From assembly GCA_036276235.1 (NCBI GenBank), contig DATBDZ010000078.1, forward strand, positions 1 to 6,368: 6,368 nt of DNA, written 5' to 3'. The position numbers and the translations under genes are program-made. This stretch comes from JANWHF01 sp036276235. GTDB lineage: Bacteria; Planctomycetota; Phycisphaerae; Tepidisphaerales; Tepidisphaeraceae. Position 1 is the first letter of the stretch, and the number at the start of each line of letters is the position of its first letter. This document shows positions 1 to 6,278 of this stretch, piece after piece. Under the pieces are notes generated by a model, which saw only the letters and a program-made list of their open reading frames with translations, made no database searches and was not told the DNA's origin.

Positions 1-529
1 TAAATCGCAGGGAAACCCAGTTGTGATCCTCGTGCGCCAAGCCCACCGGCTGGGCCGCGTTGGCTGGGACTCCGCCGGCCCCCGCCAGAATCGTCGTCAT
101 GCCATTGGATAGATTCATGAACTGCGCGGGGGGAACCTCAGGCAGCTTCTGAATCTGTGCATTCGCCAGGCCAGGACCCCTCTGGCCTGCCGGCCCAAAA
201 TCCACCTCGCCTCGCGTCCCGCCCATATTAGCGAAGACATCCTTGATGTTGGCCTTTTCCTCGCCTAGCTTTGCGAGGTAGGGAGCCAGCACATCGGTGG
301 TGGGAATCTGCACAGTTTCAGTGCCGCGGATCGCGGCGTCCAGTTGCACTCCCTTCTTTTCCTGGATGTACTGAACCGCGCTATCGGGGCCCAAAACCGT
401 CTTGTCGATGGTGACGGCCACCGGTGAATTCAGCACGTACCCGTACACCATCCACAGCAGATAAAGCCCGCCTAATCCCAGCGCGACCCACTGTACATTG
501 TTCTCGAGGATCTTGAGGAACTTTTGCAT
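1..529 (-). CDS. Single-pass membrane protein of the pilM cluster, partial (C-terminus off the left edge)
   Basis: No family is recognised with certainty. The frame stays open from ATG 529 to the window edge, giving 176 residues. The start is well constrained: a stop codon lies in frame six codons upstream (545-547), and GAGGG sits about 4 nt before the ATG. The N-terminus is a short basic stretch (MQKFLKILENN) followed by one hydrophobic helix at about residues 14-32 (WVALGLGGLYLLWMVYGYV). The remainder is polar and presumably periplasmic, with a Gly/Pro-rich stretch at about 103-120. It lies 71 nt downstream of the 436-aa gene and probably shares its transcript. By position (third after pilM) and topology it may correspond to Amuc_1099 of the Akkermansia pilus-like cluster, or to a PilP/PilO-type platform protein. 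That role is inferred from context; the coding call itself is firm. Confidence 0.8.
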   Translation of the reverse strand, partial: MQKFLKILENNVQWVALGLGGLYLLWMVYGYVLNSPVAVTIDKTVLGPDSAVQYIQEKKGVQLDAAIRGTETVQIPTTDVLAPYLAKLGEEKANIKDVFANMGGTRGEVDFGPAGQRGPGLANAQIQKLPEVPPAQFMNLSNGMTTILAGAGGVPANAAQPVGLAHEDHNWVSLRF

Positions 530-600
530 AGCGCCCTCGGTTCTTTAGTTGCAAACCACGGAAGAAACTCAACATCACATTCTGATCAATTGCCGCCGGC

Positions 601-1911
601 TTATTGTCCTGCCGCAGCCGGCTGGGCGATACCCAAAGCCGTCTGGACCGTCGGCGGCATCAACGGAGCCGCCGCATCGGCCGTCCAGCCGCGCATAAAC
701 AGCTCTTCGCATTCCAGCCAAAGCTGTACGATTGGGGCAGAGCCGTAGACGTAGCCGCCTTCGGTGACCGCGGCACGGGCGTCCACGACTTGGGCATCGA
801 CGCGGAACACGGTGATCAGGTGCCCGCGCTGCAGCTCGGTCAGGATCATTGGCAATTTGGTGGCGTCCACGTTCATCTCGACGTGGAATTGGATGACATC
901 ATAGAGAGGGTTGCAAACGCGCCCGGTTTCGTTCTGGCCATATGCCTTGCCCTTCATCGCGTCTTCATCGGGGGGCGGGGGCGGCGCATCGGGCGAAGGC
1001 GCTGCCCCACCTGCCGCGCGGAAGACCATATACTGCGCGAAATCTTCGGCCACGCTGACCTTCTTCAACTGCTTCACCGGAGCGTCCATGATGTTCTTGG
1101 CGTCCTTGTTGATGCGGGCGATCGCCTCGGCAACGTCCTGGTCGATCCATTGCATATTTTGGGCATACCAGATCTGGTCGTAAGTGGCGGGCCTTGCTTC
1201 CTCTTTCGTAAATGATTTGCCGTATTCCAACGCATCCTGATCGAGGTAGATTTTGTAGTGCTCTGCCCGATCACGGCGCATCTTCTCTTCGAGACCGACG
1301 ACAAACTTATCGAATTCCTCATTGACCTGCGCGCGGTTCTGCTCGGCGCCGCCGATGGAATAGACCTTGGGCAGAAACTGGACGTTCCAGATGCGCTCCT
1401 TCTCTGCCTTCACTTCGCTTTCGTTGGGCGGCTCGATCGCGTTGAGAATCTGTTTCACAGTCACGGCATTCGGATCCTCCGCGGGATCAAGTCCGAGCCA
1501 TTCGCGGTAGGCGCGCTTGAACGGGAAAGATTGCACGGCATTTTTGGGGTTGATGTCGATCAGCGGCTTGTGCTTATTGACCTCAATCACCTTTGCCAGC
1601 ATCTCCTTGGCCTGCGTGGTGACCTGATCTTTAAACTTATCGCCCTGACTGATGATGGCTTCAGTCGGAAAGAGCGTAAGCGCTGGAGCGTCAGCAGTTG
1701 GGTTGTTGGGATCAGGGGCGACCGGAAGCTTGCGCGGGGGCTTGGGGTTCAGCAGCTTGTCGATCTTGTCGGCATAGCCGGTCTTGCTCTTGTCGAGATT
1801 GGCCTGCAACTCGGTGGTCCAACCGGCGGTGGGCCAGAAGATCGCTCCGATTGCCGCGATCGCCACCACGCCGCAGATGATGCTCACGACGTTTTTCTTG
1901 ATCATGTCCAT
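601..1911 (-). CDS. Membrane-anchored PilO/Amuc_1100-like pilus platform protein (putative)
   Basis: The 436-residue protein has one N-terminal membrane helix at about residues 7-26 (NVVSIICGVVAIAAIGAIFW) and a large periplasmic part. A Pro-rich stretch lies at about 57-72, then a mostly helical charged region at about 85-290, then a Pro-rich linker at 304-315 (APSPDAPPPPPD). The C-terminal domain at about 335-405 has alternating beta-alpha-beta character: FHVEMNVD strand, TKLPMILTELQR helix, LITVFRVDAQVVD strand, VQLWLECEELF strand. This is the pattern expected of the ferredoxin-like domain of PilO/GspM or Amuc_1100 proteins. The start at 1911 is supported by AAGAGG 7 nt upstream; a second ATG two codons later is less well spaced. 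The gene begins 26 nt after the pilM stop, so co-transcription and translational coupling are likely. PilO normally pairs with PilN and holds the PilM platform. The PilO assignment is inferred from fold pattern and context, since overall length and sequence differ from classical PilO (about 200 residues). Confidence 0.78.
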   Translation of the reverse strand: MDMIKKNVVSIICGVVAIAAIGAIFWPTAGWTTELQANLDKSKTGYADKIDKLLNPKPPRKLPVAPDPNNPTADAPALTLFPTEAIISQGDKFKDQVTTQAKEMLAKVIEVNKHKPLIDINPKNAVQSFPFKRAYREWLGLDPAEDPNAVTVKQILNAIEPPNESEVKAEKERIWNVQFLPKVYSIGGAEQNRAQVNEEFDKFVVGLEEKMRRDRAEHYKIYLDQDALEYGKSFTKEEARPATYDQIWYAQNMQWIDQDVAEAIARINKDAKNIMDAPVKQLKKVSVAEDFAQYMVFRAAGGAAPSPDAPPPPPDEDAMKGKAYGQNETGRVCNPLYDVIQFHVEMNVDATKLPMILTELQRGHLITVFRVDAQVVDARAAVTEGGYVYGSAPIVQLWLECEELFMRGWTADAAAPLMPPTVQTALGIAQPAAAGQ

Positions 1912-1937
1912 GGTGATGCCTCTTTTGGTGGTGGGAA

Positions 1938-4124
1938 CTATTGATTTGTCGCCACGGAGTTGGCGGGCGCTTTGGCCGGCTGTTGCGGATCGAATATGAC
2001 TGCGACGACTAGTGTCACAATCTGATCGTTAATCATGCTCTCGCCCTTTTCTCCCTGCATTTCAGGCGGGAGCAGCGGATCCTGCCATGGATCTACTTCG
2101 ACAGGCGCTGCGGCCGGGGCAGCCGCCCCTACGCCGGGTTGACCCAAGGGGCTGATGACCCCGGGACCTCCGCCGCCTACGCCCCCGGCACCGACCCCTC
2201 CTGCGCCAACGCCCCCTCCGCCCACACCGCCTATTCCGATGCCGCCGGCTCCTCCACGATTGCCCCGGTTAACCGGGCGATGGTAGTTCTTGCTGGCAGG
2301 CAATGGGCGGTCGCCGGCATCGATTTTGCGCTGCTCGGCAATGAGAACTCGTTTGATCTCGTAATTTGTGGTTGGATTAGCCGCCGCTGAAGGGGTTCGG
2401 CTTTTGAGGTACTTGATGACCGTGTCATTGATCAGTTGGTCAGGATGGAGATAGGGCGTCTGGCAGCGGAGGGTGATGACCAATCCGCGCTGTCCGGCTT
2501 CCGTCACCGCCAGCTTTTTAACACCCGTTCCCGCCTTGCCGCGGCGGGGTACGAGTGCCGTTGGCATGCCGCCGGCGCTTGCATCGGCAGGCTTGAGGGT
2601 GTCGAACACCCAATGCTTGCGGTTCTGAAAATCGGTATCAGACAGCGCCAGGATCGGGGCCATATCGGCAAAGAAATCCTGCTTCCAACCTTCGAGCCGA
2701 ACAATCTTTCGCTGATTGCGCGGGAGCTTCAATTCGTCGGCCGATGGAGTGGTAGCGAAAGCGCTCAGCAAGTCGCTTGTCAGTTCCGGCATGATGTTGC
2801 GATCGTTGATGGCGCCGTTGAGATTCACCATCGTTTTGCGCTCTTCGCCGCCGAAGGATTCAATTTTGCTCCATCGGCTACTGAGGCCGTCGGCGGTTCG
2901 GATGACGCCGGCCAGCTTCCCCTTTCCGTATTGTTCATCCTGTGTCTTAAACTGGAAGTTCTTCCAGTAGATGCTGCCCATCGCCACGCCGGTTCCGAGC
3001 ATGACGGTAGCCGCGGCGGCGGCGAACCACTTGGTCTTGTCGCGCCACATCCGCTCGCGCTGGATTTTTTCAGGAAGCAGCGAGCTGGTGATCTTGGTCT
3101 TGCTCATCGCCTGCAGCGCCAGGCCGTAGGCACTGACCGACGAGAGAATGTTGTCGTTGAACGCCGACGCGTACTTGGCATCGGAAGGAACTTCCAGGCC
3201 CAGCCGATCGATCCGCGTCACATCCATCTGCAGGTTCTGTTGCAGATATTTCTGCAAGCCCGGCAGGCGGAATGTGCCTCCCAGGGCAAGCACCTTGGCG
3301 ATGCGCGAATCGCGATGAGTCGAGGAATAGAAGCCGATCGAGCGTTGGATTTCCGCGACCAGGTCGGCGAACACTGGCCGCATCGCTTGGAGAATCTGGC
3401 GGCCGTATTTGCTGGTGGCGGCGTTGCGCTTCAGCTCTTCGGCCTTGTTGAACTTCAGCTTGAAGGATTTGACCAGTGCTTCGGTGAAGTTGTTACCACC
3501 GATCGGGATCGAGCGCATCCAGATGGCTTCGCCCTCGGCGATGATCAGGTCGGTGTTCTCGGCGCCTAGGTCGATCACCATCGTCGTTCCGCTGAGCCGC
3601 TCATCCTGATAGAGGGCGTTGTAGACCGCCAGCGGATTCATCTGCACGACGTGAACATCCACGCCCACATCAGTGAAGTTCTTGATGTTCTGCTGCACCA
3701 GCTCTTTGCGCATGGCAAAGATGCCGACCTCGACATCCGGCGAATCGGCCGTGCTGAAAAGCTGATAGCTCCACTCGACATCTTCCAGCGGGAAGGGGAT
3801 CTGCTGAATCGCCTCGAAGCGGACGATTTCGGGAATCTTATTGGGAGCAACCGGAGGCAGCTTGATGAATCGGGCGAAGCTGGCCTGTCCGCTTACGCCG
3901 ATACCGACCGCGCCGCCTTTGGTGGCGTGGCGCTGCGCGAAGTTCGCCAGCGCGCTTTGGACGAGCGATTCGCGATTGTCGCCGGATTGGGAAAGGATCT
4001 GCTCGTGTTCGATGACGTCATAGTCATCAATGTGAAGCTGATCGCTGCCATCACGCACCAGTCGGATCGCCTTGAGAGCGCGGTTTCCGACATCGATACC
4101 CCACGCAAAACGTGCGCCGGCCAT
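1938..4124 (-). CDS. pilM: Type IV pilus assembly protein PilM fused to a PilN-like membrane/periplasmic part
   Basis: The 728-residue protein begins with an actin-like ATPase domain (about 5-345) typical of PilM. Phosphate-1 motif is GIDVGNRALKAIRL (9-22), phosphate-2 is VIDLGAENTDLII (183-195), and the adenosine-side motif is LALGGTFRLPGL (279-290). The PilM signatures NPLAVYNAL (163-171) and IPIGGNNFTEAL (206-217) are also present. PilM is a cytoplasmic ring protein that binds the N-terminus of PilN and links it to the PilB/PilT motors. Here the domain runs into SLLPEKIQRERMW (348-360), which resembles the conserved NLLP tail of PilN. A membrane helix (366-387) and a periplasmic region follow. 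The region at about 547-603 looks ferredoxin-like, with a last strand at about 700-711, interrupted by a Gly/Pro-rich insert (617-690). Ordinary PilM is about 350 residues, so this is probably a PilM-PilN fusion. ATG 4124 has AGGAG 5 nt upstream. It heads a three-gene leftward operon. PilM identity is secure; the PilN part is inferred. Confidence 0.9.
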   Translation of the reverse strand: MAGARFAWGIDVGNRALKAIRLVRDGSDQLHIDDYDVIEHEQILSQSGDNRESLVQSALANFAQRHATKGGAVGIGVSGQASFARFIKLPPVAPNKIPEIVRFEAIQQIPFPLEDVEWSYQLFSTADSPDVEVGIFAMRKELVQQNIKNFTDVGVDVHVVQMNPLAVYNALYQDERLSGTTMVIDLGAENTDLIIAEGEAIWMRSIPIGGNNFTEALVKSFKLKFNKAEELKRNAATSKYGRQILQAMRPVFADLVAEIQRSIGFYSSTHRDSRIAKVLALGGTFRLPGLQKYLQQNLQMDVTRIDRLGLEVPSDAKYASAFNDNILSSVSAYGLALQAMSKTKITSSLLPEKIQRERMWRDKTKWFAAAAATVMLGTGVAMGSIYWKNFQFKTQDEQYGKGKLAGVIRTADGLSSRWSKIESFGGEERKTMVNLNGAINDRNIMPELTSDLLSAFATTPSADELKLPRNQRKIVRLEGWKQDFFADMAPILALSDTDFQNRKHWVFDTLKPADASAGGMPTALVPRRGKAGTGVKKLAVTEAGQRGLVITLRCQTPYLHPDQLINDTVIKYLKSRTPSAAANPTTNYEIKRVLIAEQRKIDAGDRPLPASKNYHRPVNRGNRGGAGGIGIGGVGGGGVGAGGVGAGGVGGGGPGVISPLGQPGVGAAAPAAAPVEVDPWQDPLLPPEMQGEKGESMINDQIVTLVVAVIFDPQQPAKAPANSVATNQ
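2157..2276 (-). repeat. Gly-rich low-complexity tract coding within pilM
   Basis: Residues 617-656 of the PilM fusion are dominated by Gly, with short imperfect repeats such as VGAGGVGAGGVGGGG. A Pro/Ala-rich stretch follows (to about residue 675). The coding strand is very G-rich: four runs of three or more G fall on the minus strand between 2182 and 2223. The tract separates two pieces that look like strands of one periplasmic domain, so it is probably a flexible insert or linker. Its length is likely to vary between related strains. Confidence 0.75.
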
Positions 4125-4210
4125 GTTGGCTCCTGTAAATGGGTCAGTTGTCCGCTGTCCGCCGCCAGTTGCTGATGAATGTCTGCCGACTCATCTGCAA
4201 CGGCTTGGTC

Positions 4211-4243
4211 GGCCGGATCGAATGGAAGAGTTCGATCCCGGCC
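4211..4243. repeat. Imperfect inverted repeat upstream of pilM
   Basis: The left arm GGCCGGATCGAA (4211-4222) is the reverse complement of the right arm TTCGATCCCGGCC (4231-4243) apart from one extra C in the right arm. The spacer is 8 nt (4223-4230). It lies 87 bp upstream of the pilM ATG. It could be an operator, a hairpin in a long pilM leader, or the end of an upstream transcript. No T-run follows on either strand, which argues against a standard intrinsic terminator. Function is unknown. Confidence 0.6.
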
Positions 4244-4363
4244 GGGTGCAATGTCCTATGGTGTAACCTCTGCCTTACGACGCTACAAGCTTGCGGCCAA
4301 GCCGCGATTTACCGTCCGGCAAAGCCGCGAATCGGCGCGATGAATCAAACGACTTCTCATCAC

Positions 4364-4391
4364 TTGATCGCGCCGGTGATCAGCCGATAAT
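4364..4391 (+). promoter_or_regulatory. Candidate sigma70-type promoter for mtaB
   Basis: A -35-like TTGATC (4364-4369, 4 of 6 consensus bases) and a -10-like GATAAT (4386-4391, 5 of 6) are separated by 16 bp. Transcription would start near 4398 and leave a leader of about 44 nt before ATG 4442. The -35 and spacer contain a short inverted repeat, TGATC (4365-4369) and GATCA (4378-4382), which could be a regulator site or chance. The promoter also argues against the upstream in-frame TTG at 4394 as the mtaB start. Confidence 0.5.
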
Positions 4392-4441
4392 CCTTGCCCG
4401 CTCGGCTGGCCGCATGGTATCAGGTTGCGGGCGTTGTATCC

Positions 4442-6082
4442 ATGAAAACCTTTTCGATTCAAACACTCGGCTGCAAGGTCAATCATTACGAAAGCGAGCA
4501 GATCGCCACGCTGCTGCGCTCGCGCGGGTTGACGCAAACCGATCCGCCGCAAGCCGAGCTGCGGGTGGTGAACACGTGCAGCATCACAACCGCCGCCGCC
4601 AGCCAGAGCCGTCAATCGGTGCGCCGCGTTACACGGCTCCCGATGTTCAATGACCAAGCGTTCAATGATCGACCGCTCGATGATCGACCGGCTCAAACTG
4701 TCGAAAACTTCACGGGATTCAATCCATCCACGAAAACAAACCTCCCCAACCACGGCCGGCGATCGCGCGTTTTGGTTACGGGCTGTTGGGCCACAAGCGA
4801 TCGCGACAAGGCACAAAGCATTCCGGGGGTTGATGCCGTGCTGGGGCATCACGATGACGTCGCCGCCGAACTCAATCGGCTCCTCGCGGCATGGGACACG
4901 CAGGATCAACGATCCGCCGGGGAACTCGCAGGAACTCAAGAGCAGCTACCGGGGCCTGACGCACTGGATGAAAACAATAATGGATGGATGTTGCAGGCTG
5001 GGACCTCGGCAAGCCAACTCACGAGCGATATTAAAACGTCGGCCGCGTTACATGTCAATCGGAATTTCGTTGAAATAGCGACTTCTTGCAATGATTTGCC
5101 AAAGAGTTCGGGAACGTTTTCCCTGCCACAGCTTGATGGTCGCCAGGCGCACCGTCAGCGCGCGGTGCTGAAGGTGCAGGATGGGTGCGATGCGCATTGC
5201 ACCTACTGCATCATTCCGACGTTACGTCCGAATCTGTGGAGTAAGCCGACCGAACAGGTGGTGGAAGAAGCCAGATCGCTGGTGGCAGCGGGGCATCACG
5301 AGATCGTCCTGACGGGCATCTTCCTGGGCGCTTACGGCCAAACCACCGCCTTGCGGCGACGGCAACCGAAGGAAGCGGCTAAGCCAATCGGGCGATTGGT
5401 CAGCGCGCTGTGCGATGGCGTTCCCGGCCTGCGTCGGCTGCGCTTATCGAGCCTCGAACCCGGCGATCTCAGCGCGGAGCTGATCGACGTCTTTCGATCG
5501 CATCCGCAAATCGTCCCGCACTTTCATCTGCCGCTGCAAAGCGGTTCGGACCTGATCCTGCGGCGAATGAATCGCCAATACACGCGCGGCGATTTTCTTG
5601 AGATGGTCGATCGACTGGGCAGCGCCTTTGATCGTCCCGCCCTCACGACCGATATCGTCGTCGGCTTTCCCGGCGAAGACGACGCCGAGTTCGAGCATAC
5701 GGCGGATGTCGTGCGTCAAGCCGGCTTCATTCACGTTCACGCGTTTCCATATTCGCCGCGCCCAGGAACGGCCGCGGCGCGATGGACCGATCAATTCATC
5801 TACGGACCAATAATCCAGGAACGCATCGAACAGTTGACGCAGATGGCCGACGACAACAGCCTGCGGTTTCGACAATCGTTTATTGGGGAGACGGTGGAAG
5901 TGATCGTCGAAAGAGATCATCCCCGCGGCGAGCGCGCCGATTCCGGCGGCACACTTCGGCACGGGCGGTGTGAGCGGTATTTTGATGTCTGCTTCGATGA
6001 TGAAACCGCAATGCCCGGCGATGCGCGGGCGGTGTGCGTGACCCGGGTGAGTGGGGCTTGCACGTTGGGAATGGCCAAGTAA
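4442..6082 (+). CDS. mtaB: tRNA (N6-threonylcarbamoyladenosine37-C2)-methylthiotransferase MtaB
   Basis: MtaB is a radical-SAM enzyme that adds a methylthio group to t6A37 of tRNAs reading ANN codons, giving ms2t6A. The N-terminal MTTase domain has its three cluster cysteines: C11 (TLGCKVN), C46 (NTCSIT) and C115 (TGCWA). The radical-SAM domain (about 240-460) has the CxxxCxxC motif at C249, C253 and C256 (GCDAHCTYC), with further family motifs EIVLTGI (287-293), HLPLQSGSD (362-370), DIVVGFPGE (404-412) and PYSPRPGT (436-443). A TRAM-like RNA-binding tail covers about 478-545. GCKVN and the CxxxCxxC context favour MtaB over MiaB or RimO. The protein has 546 residues against about 430-450 usually. 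The excess lies in two inserts: about 66-106, between C46 and C115, and about 152-236, before the radical-SAM domain. ATG 4442 matches the family N-terminus; a TTG 16 codons upstream is open but has no homologous extension. No strong Shine-Dalgarno is seen. The gene appears monocistronic and diverges from pilM. Confidence 0.93.
   Translation: MKTFSIQTLGCKVNHYESEQIATLLRSRGLTQTDPPQAELRVVNTCSITTAAASQSRQSVRRVTRLPMFNDQAFNDRPLDDRPAQTVENFTGFNPSTKTNLPNHGRRSRVLVTGCWATSDRDKAQSIPGVDAVLGHHDDVAAELNRLLAAWDTQDQRSAGELAGTQEQLPGPDALDENNNGWMLQAGTSASQLTSDIKTSAALHVNRNFVEIATSCNDLPKSSGTFSLPQLDGRQAHRQRAVLKVQDGCDAHCTYCIIPTLRPNLWSKPTEQVVEEARSLVAAGHHEIVLTGIFLGAYGQTTALRRRQPKEAAKPIGRLVSALCDGVPGLRRLRLSSLEPGDLSAELIDVFRSHPQIVPHFHLPLQSGSDLILRRMNRQYTRGDFLEMVDRLGSAFDRPALTTDIVVGFPGEDDAEFEHTADVVRQAGFIHVHAFPYSPRPGTAAARWTDQFIYGPIIQERIEQLTQMADDNSLRFRQSFIGETVEVIVERDHPRGERADSGGTLRHGRCERYFDVCFDDETAMPGDARAVCVTRVSGACTLGMAK
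4646..4690 (+). repeat. In-frame 3 x 15-bp tandem repeat inside mtaB
   Basis: Three adjacent 15-bp units lie at 4646-4660 (TTCAATGACCAAGCG), 4661-4675 (TTCAATGATCGACCG) and 4676-4690 (CTCGATGATCGACCG). They encode FNDQA, FNDRP and LDDRP in MtaB (residues 69-83). Units 2 and 3 differ at two bases, units 1 and 2 at four. The period is a multiple of three, so copy-number change would keep the frame. The repeat sits in the first linker insertion, outside the catalytic motifs. Confidence 0.85.
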
Positions 6083-6120
6083 GTCGCCCAACGAATTGTG
6101 GTGCCACGCCGCAAGAAAGC

Positions 6121-6172
6121 GTCATGCTGAGGTACTCCGAAGCATCTGGCCGTTTCGCGCGAATGGGCCAGA
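6121..6172. repeat. Palindromic intergenic element, GTCATGCTGAGG type
   Basis: Two adjacent hairpins overlap by one base. The first has arms ATGCT (6124-6128) and AGCAT (6141-6145). The second has arms TCTGGCC (6145-6151) and GGCCAGA (6166-6172), with the perfect palindrome TTCGCGCGAA (6154-6163) in its loop. From general knowledge, GTCATGCTGAG...GAAGCATCT is a motif often repeated in intergenic DNA of several bacterial phyla. Only one copy is in the window, so the repeat status is inferred. Confidence 0.45.
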
Positions 6173-6210
6173 GCTTGCGAGTAACCTGCTCTGCAGATGT
6201 CGCGATTTCA

Positions 6211-6270
6211 TGTAGGGTGGGTGTGCTCGCCCACCATCCGCTCATGGTGGGCGAGTACACCCACCCTACA
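6211..6270. repeat. REP-like inverted pair A (GTAG hairpin units, head out)
   Basis: The 27-nt arms 6211-6237 and 6244-6270 are complementary except for one G-T pair (6225/6256), with a 6-nt centre. Each arm is itself a hairpin unit: GTAG, then GGTGGG, an 8-nt loop, then CCCACC. The units are 6212-6235 (plus) and 6246-6269 (minus). A GTAG tetranucleotide directly 5' of a GC-rich hairpin is the hallmark of REP sequences, and two inverted units form a REPIN or BIME. The symmetry is seen directly; the REP assignment is inferred. Confidence 0.75.
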
Positions 6271-6278
6271 GAAGGAAT

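Larger units (their letters stand above)
4125..4441. other. Divergent intergenic region between pilM and mtaB (317 bp)
   Basis: No credible gene is visible here. The region carries the AGGAG ribosome binding site of pilM (4130-4134, minus strand), an imperfect inverted repeat (4211-4243) and a sigma70-like promoter for mtaB (4364-4391). I could not find a convincing -35/-10 pair for pilM on the minus strand, so its promoter may be of another sigma class or diverge from consensus. The plus-strand bases GTTCGATCCC (4230-4239) recall a tRNA T-loop, but no other tRNA arm is present. Confidence 0.7.

Noticed and set aside
381..578. 65-codon minus-strand frame starting upstream of the partial gene
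   Set aside because: It overlaps the membrane protein gene in a different frame and lacks a membrane helix or other protein-like signature. The 529 frame has the ribosome binding site and a clear membrane anchor.
604..1215. 203-codon open frame on the plus strand
   Set aside because: It is antisense to the 436-aa membrane protein gene, with no start context and no recognisable domain. The minus-strand frame has a good ribosome binding site, a membrane helix and operon context.
2436..3569. 377-codon open frame on the plus strand
   Set aside because: It is fully antisense to pilM, whose motifs are unmistakable. Its product is rich in His, Arg and Gly without recognisable motifs, as expected from the complement of a GC-rich gene.
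4205..4260. tRNA-like sequence (GTTCGATCCC)
   Set aside because: The bases flanking the T-loop-like sequence do not pair as a T-stem, and no anticodon, D or acceptor arms could be drawn. The inverted repeat explains the sequence better.
4394..4441. TTG start giving a 16-residue longer MtaB
   Set aside because: MtaB proteins start just before the TLGCKVN motif, as ATG 4442 does. The predicted transcription start also lies downstream of the TTG.
4283..4939. 218-codon open frame on the minus strand
   Set aside because: It overlaps the 5' part of mtaB and the intergenic region in antisense, and its product shows no recognisable motifs.
5444..6091. 215-codon open frame on the minus strand
   Set aside because: It is antisense to the radical-SAM and TRAM parts of mtaB. 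The plus-strand frame carries the conserved family motifs.
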